A DNA stretch of 43,440 bases from Candidatus Aenigmatarchaeota archaeon (lineage in GTDB: Archaea; Aenigmatarchaeota; Aenigmatarchaeia; Aenigmatarchaeales; JAHLMR01): assembly GCA_018920255.1 (NCBI GenBank), contig JAHLMR010000003.1:1-43440 (forward strand), written 5' to 3'. Of the stretch, positions 1 through 7,111 are shown piece by piece. The first letter of the stretch is position 1. Every line of letters starts with the position of its first letter. Below the pieces are notes generated by a model. The model did no database searches, was not told the DNA's origin, and saw nothing but the letters and a program-made list of their open reading frames with translations. Both the position numbers and the translations under genes were made by a program.

Positions 1-2310
1 TCCAAAGGAATTTACATCGATGGTTTTTCTGCAAATGTGTCTAACGTAACACTCAAAAATGTAAAAGTTGCGAATTGGTATTATGGAATTTATTTATCTT
101 ATTCTTCACATAACACCTTAACAAATAATACAGCAAACTTAAATAACAACACTGGAATTTATTTGCTTTTTTCCTCAAACAATACCTTGACAAACAACAC
201 AGCAAACTCAAATAGGTATGGAATTTATTTATATTTTTCTTCAAACAACACATTAATAAACAATAACGCAAGCTCAAATAGTGATGTTGGAATTGATTTA
301 GATCATTCATCAAATAACATTCTGACAAATAACACTGCAAACTCAAATGGATATCTTGGAATTCATATATATTTTTCATCAAACAATAACCTAACAAGCA
401 ATACTGCAAACTCAAATGAGGAAGGAATTCATTTAGATCATTCATCAAACAATATTCTAATAAACAACACAATGAACGACAATACATATAATTTTGGTAT
501 ATGTGGAGCGGGTATTTCATATTATTATCAAGACATTGATACATCAAACACAGTTGATGGAAAGCCAATTTATTATTGGACAAATGAAAAAAACGCTCCA
601 AATAACTGTAAAGACACAGAAATAGATGAATCAACTAATGCAGGCTTTGTTGCATTAGTTTCTTGTGATAATATTACAGTAAAAAATTTAAATTTAAGTA
701 AAAACTATTATGGAATTTTATTAGTAAATACAACCGATAGCAAAATTTTAAACAACAATGTAAACTCAAATTATGAAGGAATTCATTTATATTCTTTCTC
801 AAACAACAACATCCTAACAAACAACAATGCAAGCTCAAATAGTGGTGTTGGAATTTATTTAGATTCTTCTTCAGACAACACTCTAACAAACAACAATGTA
901 AACTCAAATTACGACGGAATTCATTTATTTTTTTCCTCAAACAACAACATTCTGACAAACAATAATGCAAGCTCAAATATTGATTGTGGAATTTATTTGG
1001 ATTTTTCCTCAAACAACAACATCCTAACAGACAATACTATAAACTCAAATACTCAATATGGAATTCTTTTATCTTCTTCTTCAAACAATAGCATCTATAA
1101 TAACTTCTTCAATAACACAAATAATTTTTATTTTGCAGGAACACCTTCAAATAACTGGAACACAACAAAAACACCTGGAATAAATATAATTGGAAGGCTT
1201 TATCTTGGAGGAAACTTCTGGGCAAAACCAGATGGAACAGGATTTTCTGAAAATATTACAGAATGTAATCCAGGAGAAGACGGAATATGTAAAAATGCTT
1301 ATCAATTAAATTCAAACAACATTGATTACCATCCATTAACTTTAATAAACCTTAAAGTTTCAGATTTAACTTTTACACCTTCAAATCCCTACACATCTGA
1401 TAATGTTATAATTTCAGCAAAAATATTAAGTAATTCAATATCAGGAAACATAAAAATACAAGTATATGACAATAACAATTTAATTTATACAATAAGTCCA
1501 TACTCAGTTTCACCAGGAGAAAATTCATTAACAATAAACTTAGGATATTTAACATCTGGAACACATACTATAAAATTAATAATTGATCCAGATAATACAT
1601 ATCCAGAAGTAAACGAAAATGATAATGAGATTTCAACAGAAATTTATGTAGTTTCAAGATTTATACCATCCTCTTCAACATATTATTCATCCTCTTCAGA
1701 TTCATCAATTTCAGCAGGAACAAATAAAATCTCATCAGGCCAATCAATAACATATAACTTTTCCTTACCAAAATTAGATATAATAGAGATTATTTTAACA
1801 TTTGCAAATTCAGTTTCTGGAATTTCAATAAATGTAAATCAATTATTAGAACCTCCAACTGGAATAATAACTCCATCAGGAAAGGTTTATGCATACATAA
1901 CAATAGATAAAACAAACTTCAAAGATTCAGATATTTCTTCAGTAACAATAAAGTTTAGAATACCAATTTCATGGTTAAATGAAAATAATATTGATGAAAA
2001 TTCAATAAAATTATACAAATATGAAAACGGAGAATGGAAAGAATTACCAACATCAATATTATCAAGAGATGATAAATACATTTACTATTCCGCAACATCT
2101 CAAGGATTATCAATATATTCAATATCAGGACAAGTTAAAACAATAACAGCTCCAAGTGGAGAAAAGCCAACATCTCCAACTGAAGAAAAACCAACTAAAA
2201 AGTCAACAGAAAAACCTGCAGATTATACAATGATTCTTTTAGGAATAATTATAATACTTTTATTTGCAAGTATTTTTATCAACCTATATCGAAAATCTCA
2301 TAAAAAATAA
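1..2310 (+). CDS. Surface beta-helix protein with CARDB and PGF-pre-PGF domains (5' end outside window)
   Basis: The frame is open from base 1, so the gene is cut by the window edge; the GTG at 37 is only an internal candidate start. About 380 residues consist of NosD/PbH1-type repeats of roughly 23 residues around the motif SSNNxLTNNxAxSN, expected to fold as a right-handed parallel beta-helix. A CARDB-like Ig domain follows (around 'LKVSDLTFTPSNPYTSDNV'), then a PGF-pre-PGF-like domain with the pattern 'IPISWLNENNID...LYKYENGEWKELPT'. A Pro/Thr/Lys linker, one membrane helix and a basic tail (RKSHKK) end the protein. This predicts a cell-surface protein anchored at its C-terminus, perhaps binding or modifying glycans. 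No PGF-CTERM tripeptide is seen before the helix, so the anchor seems to be a plain membrane segment. The architecture is well supported; the ligand or enzyme activity is unknown. Confidence 0.8.
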   Translation, partial: SKGIYIDGFSANVSNVTLKNVKVANWYYGIYLSYSSHNTLTNNTANLNNNTGIYLLFSSNNTLTNNTANSNRYGIYLYFSSNNTLINNNASSNSDVGIDLDHSSNNILTNNTANSNGYLGIHIYFSSNNNLTSNTANSNEEGIHLDHSSNNILINNTMNDNTYNFGICGAGISYYYQDIDTSNTVDGKPIYYWTNEKNAPNNCKDTEIDESTNAGFVALVSCDNITVKNLNLSKNYYGILLVNTTDSKILNNNVNSNYEGIHLYSFSNNNILTNNNASSNSGVGIYLDSSSDNTLTNNNVNSNYDGIHLFFSSNNNILTNNNASSNIDCGIYLDFSSNNNILTDNTINSNTQYGILLSSSSNNSIYNNFFNNTNNFYFAGTPSNNWNTTKTPGINIIGRLYLGGNFWAKPDGTGFSENITECNPGEDGICKNAYQLNSNNIDYHPLTLINLKVSDLTFTPSNPYTSDNVIISAKILSNSISGNIKIQVYDNNNLIYTISPYSVSPGENSLTINLGYLTSGTHTIKLIIDPDNTYPEVNENDNEISTEIYVVSRFIPSSSTYYSSSSDSSISAGTNKISSGQSITYNFSLPKLDIIEIILTFANSVSGISINVNQLLEPPTGIITPSGKVYAYITIDKTNFKDSDISSVTIKFRIPISWLNENNIDENSIKLYKYENGEWKELPTSILSRDDKYIYYSATSQGLSIYSISGQVKTITAPSGEKPTSPTEEKPTKKSTEKPADYTMILLGIIIILLFASIFINLYRKSHKK

Positions 2311-2320
2311 CTTTATAAAA
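2311..2320 (+). promoter_or_regulatory. TATA-like promoter box for the KaiC-like gene
   Basis: The AT-rich box ctttataaaa lies about 22-31 bases before the ATG at 2342, with no Shine-Dalgarno sequence between them. This matches an archaeal TATA box driving a leaderless transcript. The spacing is seen; the function is inferred. Confidence 0.5.
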
Positions 2321-2341
2321 TCATAATTTTATTTTTTTATT

Positions 2342-3484
2342 ATGTTTATTCCAATAGAAGGTTTAGATTATTTAGCTCTAACAGAAATATTTATAGGTTT
2401 ATCATTTATTCTTGGTTCTTGGACAGTTATATTAAGTTGGTTCTATGAAAATAAAAAATTTCTAAGATGGAAAACTGAAGGAATGAAAATAGTCTTAGGA
2501 TTTTTTATTTCAATAATAGCTAATGTATTAGGTATGATTATAGCTGCTATTTATAATTTTGAAATTGGTTATATAATAAATTTATTTGGACTATTAATTT
2601 TAATTATCTCAATGATATATGCTATTAGAATAACTATACAAATGACAAGATTAGAAAGTTTTGCAATATTTCCAACGAATAAAAAAACAGAAACAAGAAT
2701 TATTCCATTAGAATCAAAGGAAAGAATTTTAGAAAAAACAGGTGTTCCTTGTATTGATAAACTTATAAAGGGACAATTAAAGCGCGAACCAATAGTAATT
2801 TTTGGTACTCAGGGAACTCATCCATGGAGATTAGCACAACACTTTGCTTTAGAAGGATTGGTAAATGGTGAAGCAGTTATATATCTAACTACTTCCAAAC
2901 CACCAGAACAGGTAATAGAGCAATTTAACTGGCTTTGTCAGGCAAAAAATTTAAATTTTGAAGATTACAAACAAAATCTTGCAATTATAGATTGTTTTAC
3001 TCCTTTTGCTGGGTTTGGAAAATTTAAAACAAAATTTGATTTTAAAAAAGAAAAGTATATATATGAAGATGCAGATTTAAGAGATCTTAATGATATTTAT
3101 ATTACACTTGATAATATACGTAATAAATTTGAAAATAAAAAGATAAGAGTAATTTATGATAATTTTTCATCATTAATAGAGTTTTCAGATCCAGAGCTTA
3201 TTCATCAATTTCTTTTACATCAAATAGCAATAGAAGAAAAATATGGATATATGTCACTTTATATAGTAAGAAAGCCATCTGACTTAGAATGTTTGCAATA
3301 TCTTGTTTCAAATATAATAAAATTAGAAATTGTAGAAAATCAGCGTAGTATAGAAATATTAAAATTATCTGTGCCTTATAGACCAGGAATATTTGCAATT
3401 AATGAATTAGATGAAATAAGTATGAGAATTTCAAAACCAAAATTTATAAGAGACTATACTGCTTTAGATCATACAAGTGAATAA
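2342..3484 (+). CDS. Membrane-anchored KaiC/RAD55-like protein with degenerate P-loop
   Basis: The N-terminal 100 residues hold about three hydrophobic segments (near 12-32, 50-72 and 78-98). The remainder resembles the RecA-fold KaiC/RAD55 family: 'TGVPCIDKLIKG' at the entry, a strand-loop at the P-loop position, 'AVIYLTTSKPPEQV', a Walker-B-like strand ending in Asp ('IRVIYDNFSSLI'), and a late 'IIKLEIVENQRSIEILKL' beta-hairpin. The P-loop reads GTQGTHPWR near residues 155-163 and lacks the GKT/GKS lysine, so ATP binding is doubtful. Start: first ATG after a TATA-like box. It stands alone between the surface protein and a tRNA. A sensory or scaffolding role at the membrane is possible but not demonstrable. 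The family assignment is moderately secure. Confidence 0.6.
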   Translation: MFIPIEGLDYLALTEIFIGLSFILGSWTVILSWFYENKKFLRWKTEGMKIVLGFFISIIANVLGMIIAAIYNFEIGYIINLFGLLILIISMIYAIRITIQMTRLESFAIFPTNKKTETRIIPLESKERILEKTGVPCIDKLIKGQLKREPIVIFGTQGTHPWRLAQHFALEGLVNGEAVIYLTTSKPPEQVIEQFNWLCQAKNLNFEDYKQNLAIIDCFTPFAGFGKFKTKFDFKKEKYIYEDADLRDLNDIYITLDNIRNKFENKKIRVIYDNFSSLIEFSDPELIHQFLLHQIAIEEKYGYMSLYIVRKPSDLECLQYLVSNIIKLEIVENQRSIEILKLSVPYRPGIFAINELDEISMRISKPKFIRDYTALDHTSE

Positions 3485-3560
3485 ATTATCTTTTTAAATT
3501 TATTTTCTATATTAAAAATTAATGCGCTAGTAGTCTAGTGGTTAGGATACGAGCTTGCCA

Positions 3561-3573
3561 TTATTTAGCAAAA
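3561..3573 (+). other. tRNA-Gly anticodon-loop intron (37/38)
   Basis: Exon bases 32-35 (ttgc) pair with gcaa at the intron's 3' side. This leaves a 3-base bulge (aaa) at the 3' splice site and a loop containing the 5' site, a bulge-helix-loop motif suited to archaeal tRNA splicing endonuclease. Cleavage after A37 and before A38 gives a 7-base anticodon loop. Confidence 0.8.
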
Positions 3574-3594
3574 AGCTCGGGACTCGGGTTCGAA

Positions 3595-3609
3595 AAAGTT
3601 AAAAGAAAA
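3595..3609 (+). other. tRNA-Gly T-loop intron (59/60)
   Basis: Fifteen extra bases separate ttcgaa from tcccga. Exon ttc pairs with gaa near the intron's 3' end, leaving bulge aat next to the T stem. Cutting between the second and third bulge base regenerates the 7-base loop ttcgaat. The helix is a relaxed 3-bp form of the bulge-helix-bulge motif. Confidence 0.75.
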
Positions 3610-3684
3610 TCCCGACTAGCGCACCATTTAAATTAACCATAAGTTATTTAAAACCTATAAACAATAAAATTTATGTGGTAATTT

Positions 3685-4188
3685 ATGTTTTTTGGAAAGA
3701 AAAAGCAGCAAGAAGCATCTGAAATAAAACAAGCTGTAGGAACATTAACAACACCACCAATACAAAAAGAAGCAGAAATAAAGGAAGAAATTAAAGAATT
3801 ACCTCCTTTGCCAGATATTAAAACAATAGAATTAGCACCTTTACCAGAACGTCCAAAGGCAGCACCATTATTTGTAAAAGTAGAAAGATATAGTTTAATT
3901 TTAAGTAAAATTAAAAAAATTAGAAATATTTTAGCATCAACTAAAAAATTAATAGAAATAAGGAAAAAAATAGATAAACTTAAAGAAGATTCTGATACAA
4001 TTTTAGAAAAAAATTTATCACAAATTATAGATGATATGCAAGCTCTTGATGTTGAGTTTGTAAGACCCGAATTTAAACCACCAACACCCCAACCAGAACA
4101 AAACCTAGATTATATGGAAAAATATGTTAATGAACTTAGAGAAGAACTTTCAATTTTACAAAATGAAATAGAAAAACTTAAAGTTTAA
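3685..4188 (+). CDS. Unknown soluble coiled-coil protein
   Basis: A 167-residue protein with no family I recognise. The start ATG follows an AT-rich stretch without an obvious Shine-Dalgarno. It opens with a basic patch (FFGKKKQQ), continues with a charged, Pro-rich region (about residues 20-60), then a helical stretch rich in Lys, Ile and Glu ('ILSKIKKIRNILASTKKLIE', about 70-120). A second Pro-rich spacer (about 125-140) leads to a short C-terminal coiled coil. It has no signal peptide, membrane segment or Cys, so it is probably cytoplasmic and oligomeric. It lies alone between two tRNA genes and converges with the minus-strand gene ending at 4196. A scaffold or membrane-associated role would fit but is a guess. 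Confidence 0.65.
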   Translation: MFFGKKKQQEASEIKQAVGTLTTPPIQKEAEIKEEIKELPPLPDIKTIELAPLPERPKAAPLFVKVERYSLILSKIKKIRNILASTKKLIEIRKKIDKLKEDSDTILEKNLSQIIDDMQALDVEFVRPEFKPPTPQPEQNLDYMEKYVNELREELSILQNEIEKLKV

Positions 4189-4195
4189 TTTTTAT

Positions 4196-4441
4196 CTAGA
4201 AAATTTTTGAAACTTCATTATAATATTGTTCAAGATCAATTGCTATCATCGATGATAATGGTAATCTAAATCTTCTTTTGTTATAGTTTTCTAATTCTTT
4301 TGTAATTTTTTTATAGTCAGGATTTCCATTTTCATCTACACATTTTTTTATTAATTTAGAAATTCTAGCAATTTCATATGATTCCCAAAGCCCATAAGCT
4401 GTTATACCACCAACAATAAATAATCCAATATAGTCAGTCAT
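4196..4441 (-). CDS. Small membrane-anchored protein, unknown
   Basis: Eighty-one residues: an N-terminal hydrophobic segment (about residues 4-20, 'IGLFIVGGITAYGLW') followed by a soluble, charged helical domain. I do not recognise a family. The ATG at 4441 follows an AT-rich region and looks leaderless. The gene converges on the coiled-coil gene that ends at 4188 and is divergent from the tRNA-Leu gene. The composition and start context support a real gene, but short length lowers certainty. Confidence 0.5.
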   Translation of the reverse strand: MTDYIGLFIVGGITAYGLWESYEIARISKLIKKCVDENGNPDYKKITKELENYNKRRFRLPLSSMIAIDLEQYYNEVSKIF

Positions 4442-4540
4442 ATTTTTTATATAAAATAAAAAGTTTTTAAATATTTCAATTTTTTAATATTCTTTTAAAG
4501 CGGGAGTCGCCTAGCCAGGTCAAAGGCGCAAGATTTTAAA

Positions 4541-4585
4541 AATGCGAAGCTTAGGAGCTATGCGAAGCTCAGAACTGGTTAAGAA
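4541..4585 (+). other. tRNA-Leu anticodon-loop intron
   Basis: Exon ttta (4535-4538) pairs with taag (4580-4583), leaving a 3-base bulge aaa (4584-4586) at the 3' splice site, the usual archaeal arrangement for a 37/38 intron. The intron contains the direct repeat atgcgaagct twice. The boundaries could shift by a base because the flanking stem is imperfect. Confidence 0.65.
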
Positions 4586-4617
4586 ACCTTGTGAGTTAGT
4601 CTCTTCGCAGGTTCAAA

Positions 4618-4736
4618 GAAACTTCTTTTAGAAAAAGAAGTTTCATCAAGAAAACTAAAAAGTTTTTCTTGCTGAAGCTTCTTTTTTGAAAAAGAAGCTT
4701 CGAAGAAAGTTCAGCAAGAAAGACAAATTTTGAAAA
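4618..4736 (+). other. Large structured tRNA-Leu T-loop intron (59/60)
   Basis: Exon ttca (4612-4615) pairs with tgaa (4731-4734). Bulges aag (4616-4618) and aat (4735-4737) flank this helix, a textbook bulge-helix-bulge placing the cuts at 4617/4618 and 4736/4737. Splicing gives T loop ttcaaat. Inside are two perfect 12-bp hairpins (4618-4644 and 4674-4701), an imperfect hairpin (4647-4671), and a helix between 4667-4676 and 4710-4719 that competes with it. Confidence 0.8.
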
Positions 4737-4757
4737 TCCTGCCTCCCGCACCAAAAT

Positions 4758-5852
4758 TTAAAATAAAACTTCTTCTAACTTATCTTTAAAAATTATTTTA
4801 AAAAATGGTAAATACTCATTTTTAATTTTTTTAGATGAACAATGCAGTTTTAATGCAATTTCCTTTAAATTTTTCTCCTGATTTTTAAAATATTGATCTG
4901 GAGGTTGATAAAAAATAAATTTATTGTTTGGTTTTTCTCTAGAAAGATTTATTCCAGCAAGAATTTCAATCATATATTCTTTAAATCTCCAGTTTTGTCT
5001 TTTAACTACCTTTGATAAAAATAAATCAGCCTTACTTAATTTTTCATATGCAGAAGCAATTTCTTCCGGTTTAGAATATTCTAATGGTATATTTTTTTCT
5101 ATCCAAAATAATAATTTTTCTGGTTCTATTTCACATTTATTTATAGCATCTAATGAAGATAATATAAAATTTGACTTAAAAACAATTTTTAATGTATCAA
5201 AAACATTTAATTGCGTATCATGCCAAGATGAATATTCTTTAGAATATGCAGCTATAGCATTTTGTAATTCTAAAAGTGCAGAACGCATATCACCATTACA
5301 GCTTCTTGAAATTTGCTTTATTATTAATTCATCTATTTTTACTTTTTCTATATCACATATTTTTTTTAAATATTTTTCTATGGAAAACACAGAAATTTTC
5401 TTAAATTTTATTACCTTTGCAGAATCAACAAGTGGTTTTAATTTTGGATTATAAATATTATTTACTGTCATAACAATAGGATAAAGAGAATGTTTTGAAA
5501 TCTTCAATATTTCATTTAATCCTTTACGATCATTTAAAATAAGATTATCTATTTCATCAAAGAATATTAGCTTAGGCTTATTTACAAGACTTGCAAGTTT
5601 AGTTGATTCTGAAAGAAGATTGATTATAGTTGATATATTTTTTACATTTTCTGTACTAAATTCTATTAAAGAATATCCCATCTCATTAGCTGCTGCACGA
5701 ACAAGACTTGTTTTTCCAGAACCAACCGGGCCACAAATTATTGCTACTTCACCTAATTTATAGTTTTTTAAAAAATTTGTAAATTCTTTTATTGCTTCAT
5801 CCTGCCCTACTATATCCTTTAAAATTTTTGGCTTATACTTTTCTACTAACAT
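4758..5852 (-). CDS. rfcL: Replication factor C large subunit (clamp loader)
   Basis: An AAA+ ATPase that, with RfcS, opens PCNA and loads it onto primer-template DNA. Visible landmarks are the N-terminal 'EKYKPKILKDIVGQDEA', Walker A GPVGSGKTS (residues 41-49), Walker B LIFFDEID (about 95-101), and the sensor-2-like 'CNGDMRSALLELQNAI'. At 364 residues it is shorter than many archaeal large subunits (often 400-500), and no clear PCNA-interacting QxxLxxFF box is seen at the C-terminus, which ends KDKLEEVLF. It is the last gene of rfcS / zinc-ribbon / rfcL, starting two bases after the preceding stop. The assignment is secure. Confidence 0.92.
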   Translation of the reverse strand: MLVEKYKPKILKDIVGQDEAIKEFTNFLKNYKLGEVAIICGPVGSGKTSLVRAAANEMGYSLIEFSTENVKNISTIINLLSESTKLASLVNKPKLIFFDEIDNLILNDRKGLNEILKISKHSLYPIVMTVNNIYNPKLKPLVDSAKVIKFKKISVFSIEKYLKKICDIEKVKIDELIIKQISRSCNGDMRSALLELQNAIAAYSKEYSSWHDTQLNVFDTLKIVFKSNFILSSLDAINKCEIEPEKLLFWIEKNIPLEYSKPEEIASAYEKLSKADLFLSKVVKRQNWRFKEYMIEILAGINLSREKPNNKFIFYQPPDQYFKNQEKNLKEIALKLHCSSKKIKNEYLPFFKIIFKDKLEEVLF

Positions 5853-5853
5853 A

Positions 5854-6087
5854 TTACGACCTTAATAAAATTAATATCAAAACTATAATTATCCAAATTA
5901 TTGCTATTATAGCAGAAATTAACTTTTTGTTTTCAGTAATTTTTTGATTTGTATTACTCATTTTTGTAATATAACTTTTTATATCTTCTTTATTAAAACT
6001 TTCTTTTCCTCTATACCCACAATACTTACATTCATAAATTTCATTATTTTTTATAACTTCTTTTCCGCAGTTTGGACAATAGTTCAT
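5854..6087 (-). CDS. Zinc-ribbon protein with C-terminal membrane helix
   Basis: Seventy-seven residues from the ATG at 6087, which follows a GGTGA ribosome-binding motif; a GTG at 6096 in the same frame lies inside that motif and is less likely. The N-terminal half carries a CPNCGKE...CKYCG zinc ribbon. A charged linker follows, then one C-terminal membrane helix ('AIIAIIWIIIVLILILL') with a short RS tail, like a tail-anchored protein. It sits between the two clamp-loader genes with almost no spacing, so it is co-translated with them. The ribbon resembles DZR/zinc_ribbon domains fused to membrane segments. No function is known to me; a link to replication is suggested only by position. Confidence 0.7.
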   Translation of the reverse strand: MNYCPNCGKEVIKNNEIYECKYCGYRGKESFNKEDIKSYITKMSNTNQKITENKKLISAIIAIIWIIIVLILILLRS

Positions 6088-6088
6088 T

Positions 6089-7048
6089 TCATTCACCTAA
6101 AACTAATAATTGCGCAAGTAAAGCTTCAAGTTGTATTATTTCATTTGCACCTTCAGATATTCTAAATTCATATTCTCCAATTTTTTGAATAATTTCAATT
6201 TTCTTTCTTTCAGGAATTTTCATTTCAATTATCTGTCTATGAATTTCTTTTATGATATCTTGACCAGAAACACCTTGATGATTCATAATAAATTTAAGTT
6301 TTTCCCTTGCTTCATTAAATTTTCCTTCAAAAACTAAATTAAGCATATCTTTAACATCATCTGGTTTTGCTTGAGATGCAATACTATAAACAACATCAGC
6401 TGTAATGTTATTTTTTTCTATAGAAGCAGCTTGAAGAAGGTTTGCAACCTTTCTCATATCTCCTTCAGAAAGCTTAATTATAGCAGAAATACCAGATTCA
6501 TCTATTTTAAGATTTTCAGATTTAACTATTCTTAAAATATAATTTTTAATATCTTCTTCAGAAAGAGTTTTAAATCTAAATATAACAGTTCTAGATTGAA
6601 TTGGTTCTATAATTTTTGAACTATAGTTACATATTAAAATAAATCTACATATGCTACTGAATTGTTCCATTGTTCTTCTTAATGCAGATTGTGCATCAAA
6701 AGTAAGAGCATCTGCTTCATCTAAAATAATAAGTTTAAATGGAATATTTCCCATAGGCTTTGTTCTTGCAAATTCCTTTATTTTAACCCTTACTGTATCA
6801 ATTCCTCTTTCATCAGAGGCATTTGTTTCCATTACATTAAATTTTACTGTTTTTCCATAAAGTTCTTCTGCAATTGCTAATGCACATGTTGTTTTCCCAC
6901 AACCAGCAGGTCCTGCAAAAAGCATATGAGGAATATTTTTTTCTTTAACAAAGAATTTTAATTTTTCAATAATATGTTTTTGATTAATTACTTCATCTAA
7001 TTTTTTTGGTCTATATTTTTCAGCCCAAACATAATTTTCAATCTGCAT
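6089..7048 (-). CDS. rfcS: Replication factor C small subunit
   Basis: A 319-residue AAA+ subunit forming most of the archaeal clamp-loader ring. Signatures: 'WAEKYRPKKLDEV' at the N-terminus, Walker A GPAGCGKTT (residues 46-54), 'NASDERGIDTVR', Walker B LIILDEADAL, and 'SALRRTMEQFSSICRFIL'. The SRC motif carrying the arginine finger reads SRT here ('PIQSRTVIFRF'): the Arg is kept and the Cys is replaced. The length is usual for the family. It is the first gene of the operon with the zinc-ribbon gene and rfcL. Its start at 7048 faces the plus-strand gene at 7112 across a 63-base AT-rich divergent promoter region. Confidence 0.96.
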   Translation of the reverse strand: MQIENYVWAEKYRPKKLDEVINQKHIIEKLKFFVKEKNIPHMLFAGPAGCGKTTCALAIAEELYGKTVKFNVMETNASDERGIDTVRVKIKEFARTKPMGNIPFKLIILDEADALTFDAQSALRRTMEQFSSICRFILICNYSSKIIEPIQSRTVIFRFKTLSEEDIKNYILRIVKSENLKIDESGISAIIKLSEGDMRKVANLLQAASIEKNNITADVVYSIASQAKPDDVKDMLNLVFEGKFNEAREKLKFIMNHQGVSGQDIIKEIHRQIIEMKIPERKKIEIIQKIGEYEFRISEGANEIIQLEALLAQLLVLGE

Positions 7049-7111
7049 GTTTTAAATTATTATATGCAATAAATTTAAAGATTTTTAAATTATAAATTCC
7101 TCTCTATTTTT

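Larger units (their letters stand above)
3524..3626 (+). tRNA. tRNA-Gly(GCC) with two introns
   Basis: Acceptor strands gcgctag (3524-3530) and ctagcgc (3616-3622) pair fully; A73 is 3623 and CCA is encoded at 3624-3626. The anticodon stem cgagc/gctcg encloses loop bases with anticodon GCC at 3557-3559. A 13-base intron (3561-3573) interrupts the canonical 37/38 site. A 15-base intron (3595-3609) interrupts the T loop between 59 and 60. Removing both restores a T arm of tcggg-ttcgaat-cccga. A TATA-like stretch (tttttaaatt, 3491-3500) lies upstream. Confidence 0.9.
4500..4753 (+). tRNA. tRNA-Leu, probably anticodon TAA, with two introns
   Basis: Acceptor strands gcgggag (4500-4506) and ctcccgc (4743-4749) pair; A73 is 4750 and CCA is encoded at 4751-4753. 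The D arm (gcct...aggc) and the long variable arm (gag/ctc stem near 4592-4603) mark a type II Leu tRNA. An intron of about 45 bases sits in the anticodon loop (4541-4585) and a 119-base intron sits in the T loop (4618-4736). After splicing, the T arm is gcagg-ttcaaat-cctgc. Bulge-helix-bulge pairing places anticodon TAA at 4537-4539. The anticodon stem then has one A.C mismatch or a bulged base, so the exact register is uncertain. A TATA-like box lies near 4464-4474. Confidence 0.85.

Noticed and set aside
53-1012. Two antisense reading frames opposite the beta-helix repeats
   Set aside because: They mirror the repetitive Asn/Ser codons of the sense gene and encode no recognisable protein; shadow frames.
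60-1100. Regularly spaced repeats that might suggest a CRISPR array
   Set aside because: The repeats are degenerate, about 70 bases per unit, continuous with an open frame, and explained by beta-helix protein repeats.
4618-4736. Palindromes read as a transcription terminator or free-standing mobile element
   Set aside because: Exact bulge-helix-bulge pairing at both edges and restoration of a normal T arm identify the block as a tRNA intron.
4500-4753. tRNA-Leu as a pseudogene disrupted by insertions
   Set aside because: Acceptor, D, variable and T arms are intact once the two introns are removed, and CCA is encoded; only one anticodon-stem mismatch remains.
4924-5454. 176-residue plus-strand frame
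   Set aside because: Lies entirely opposite rfcL, which has full AAA+ motifs.
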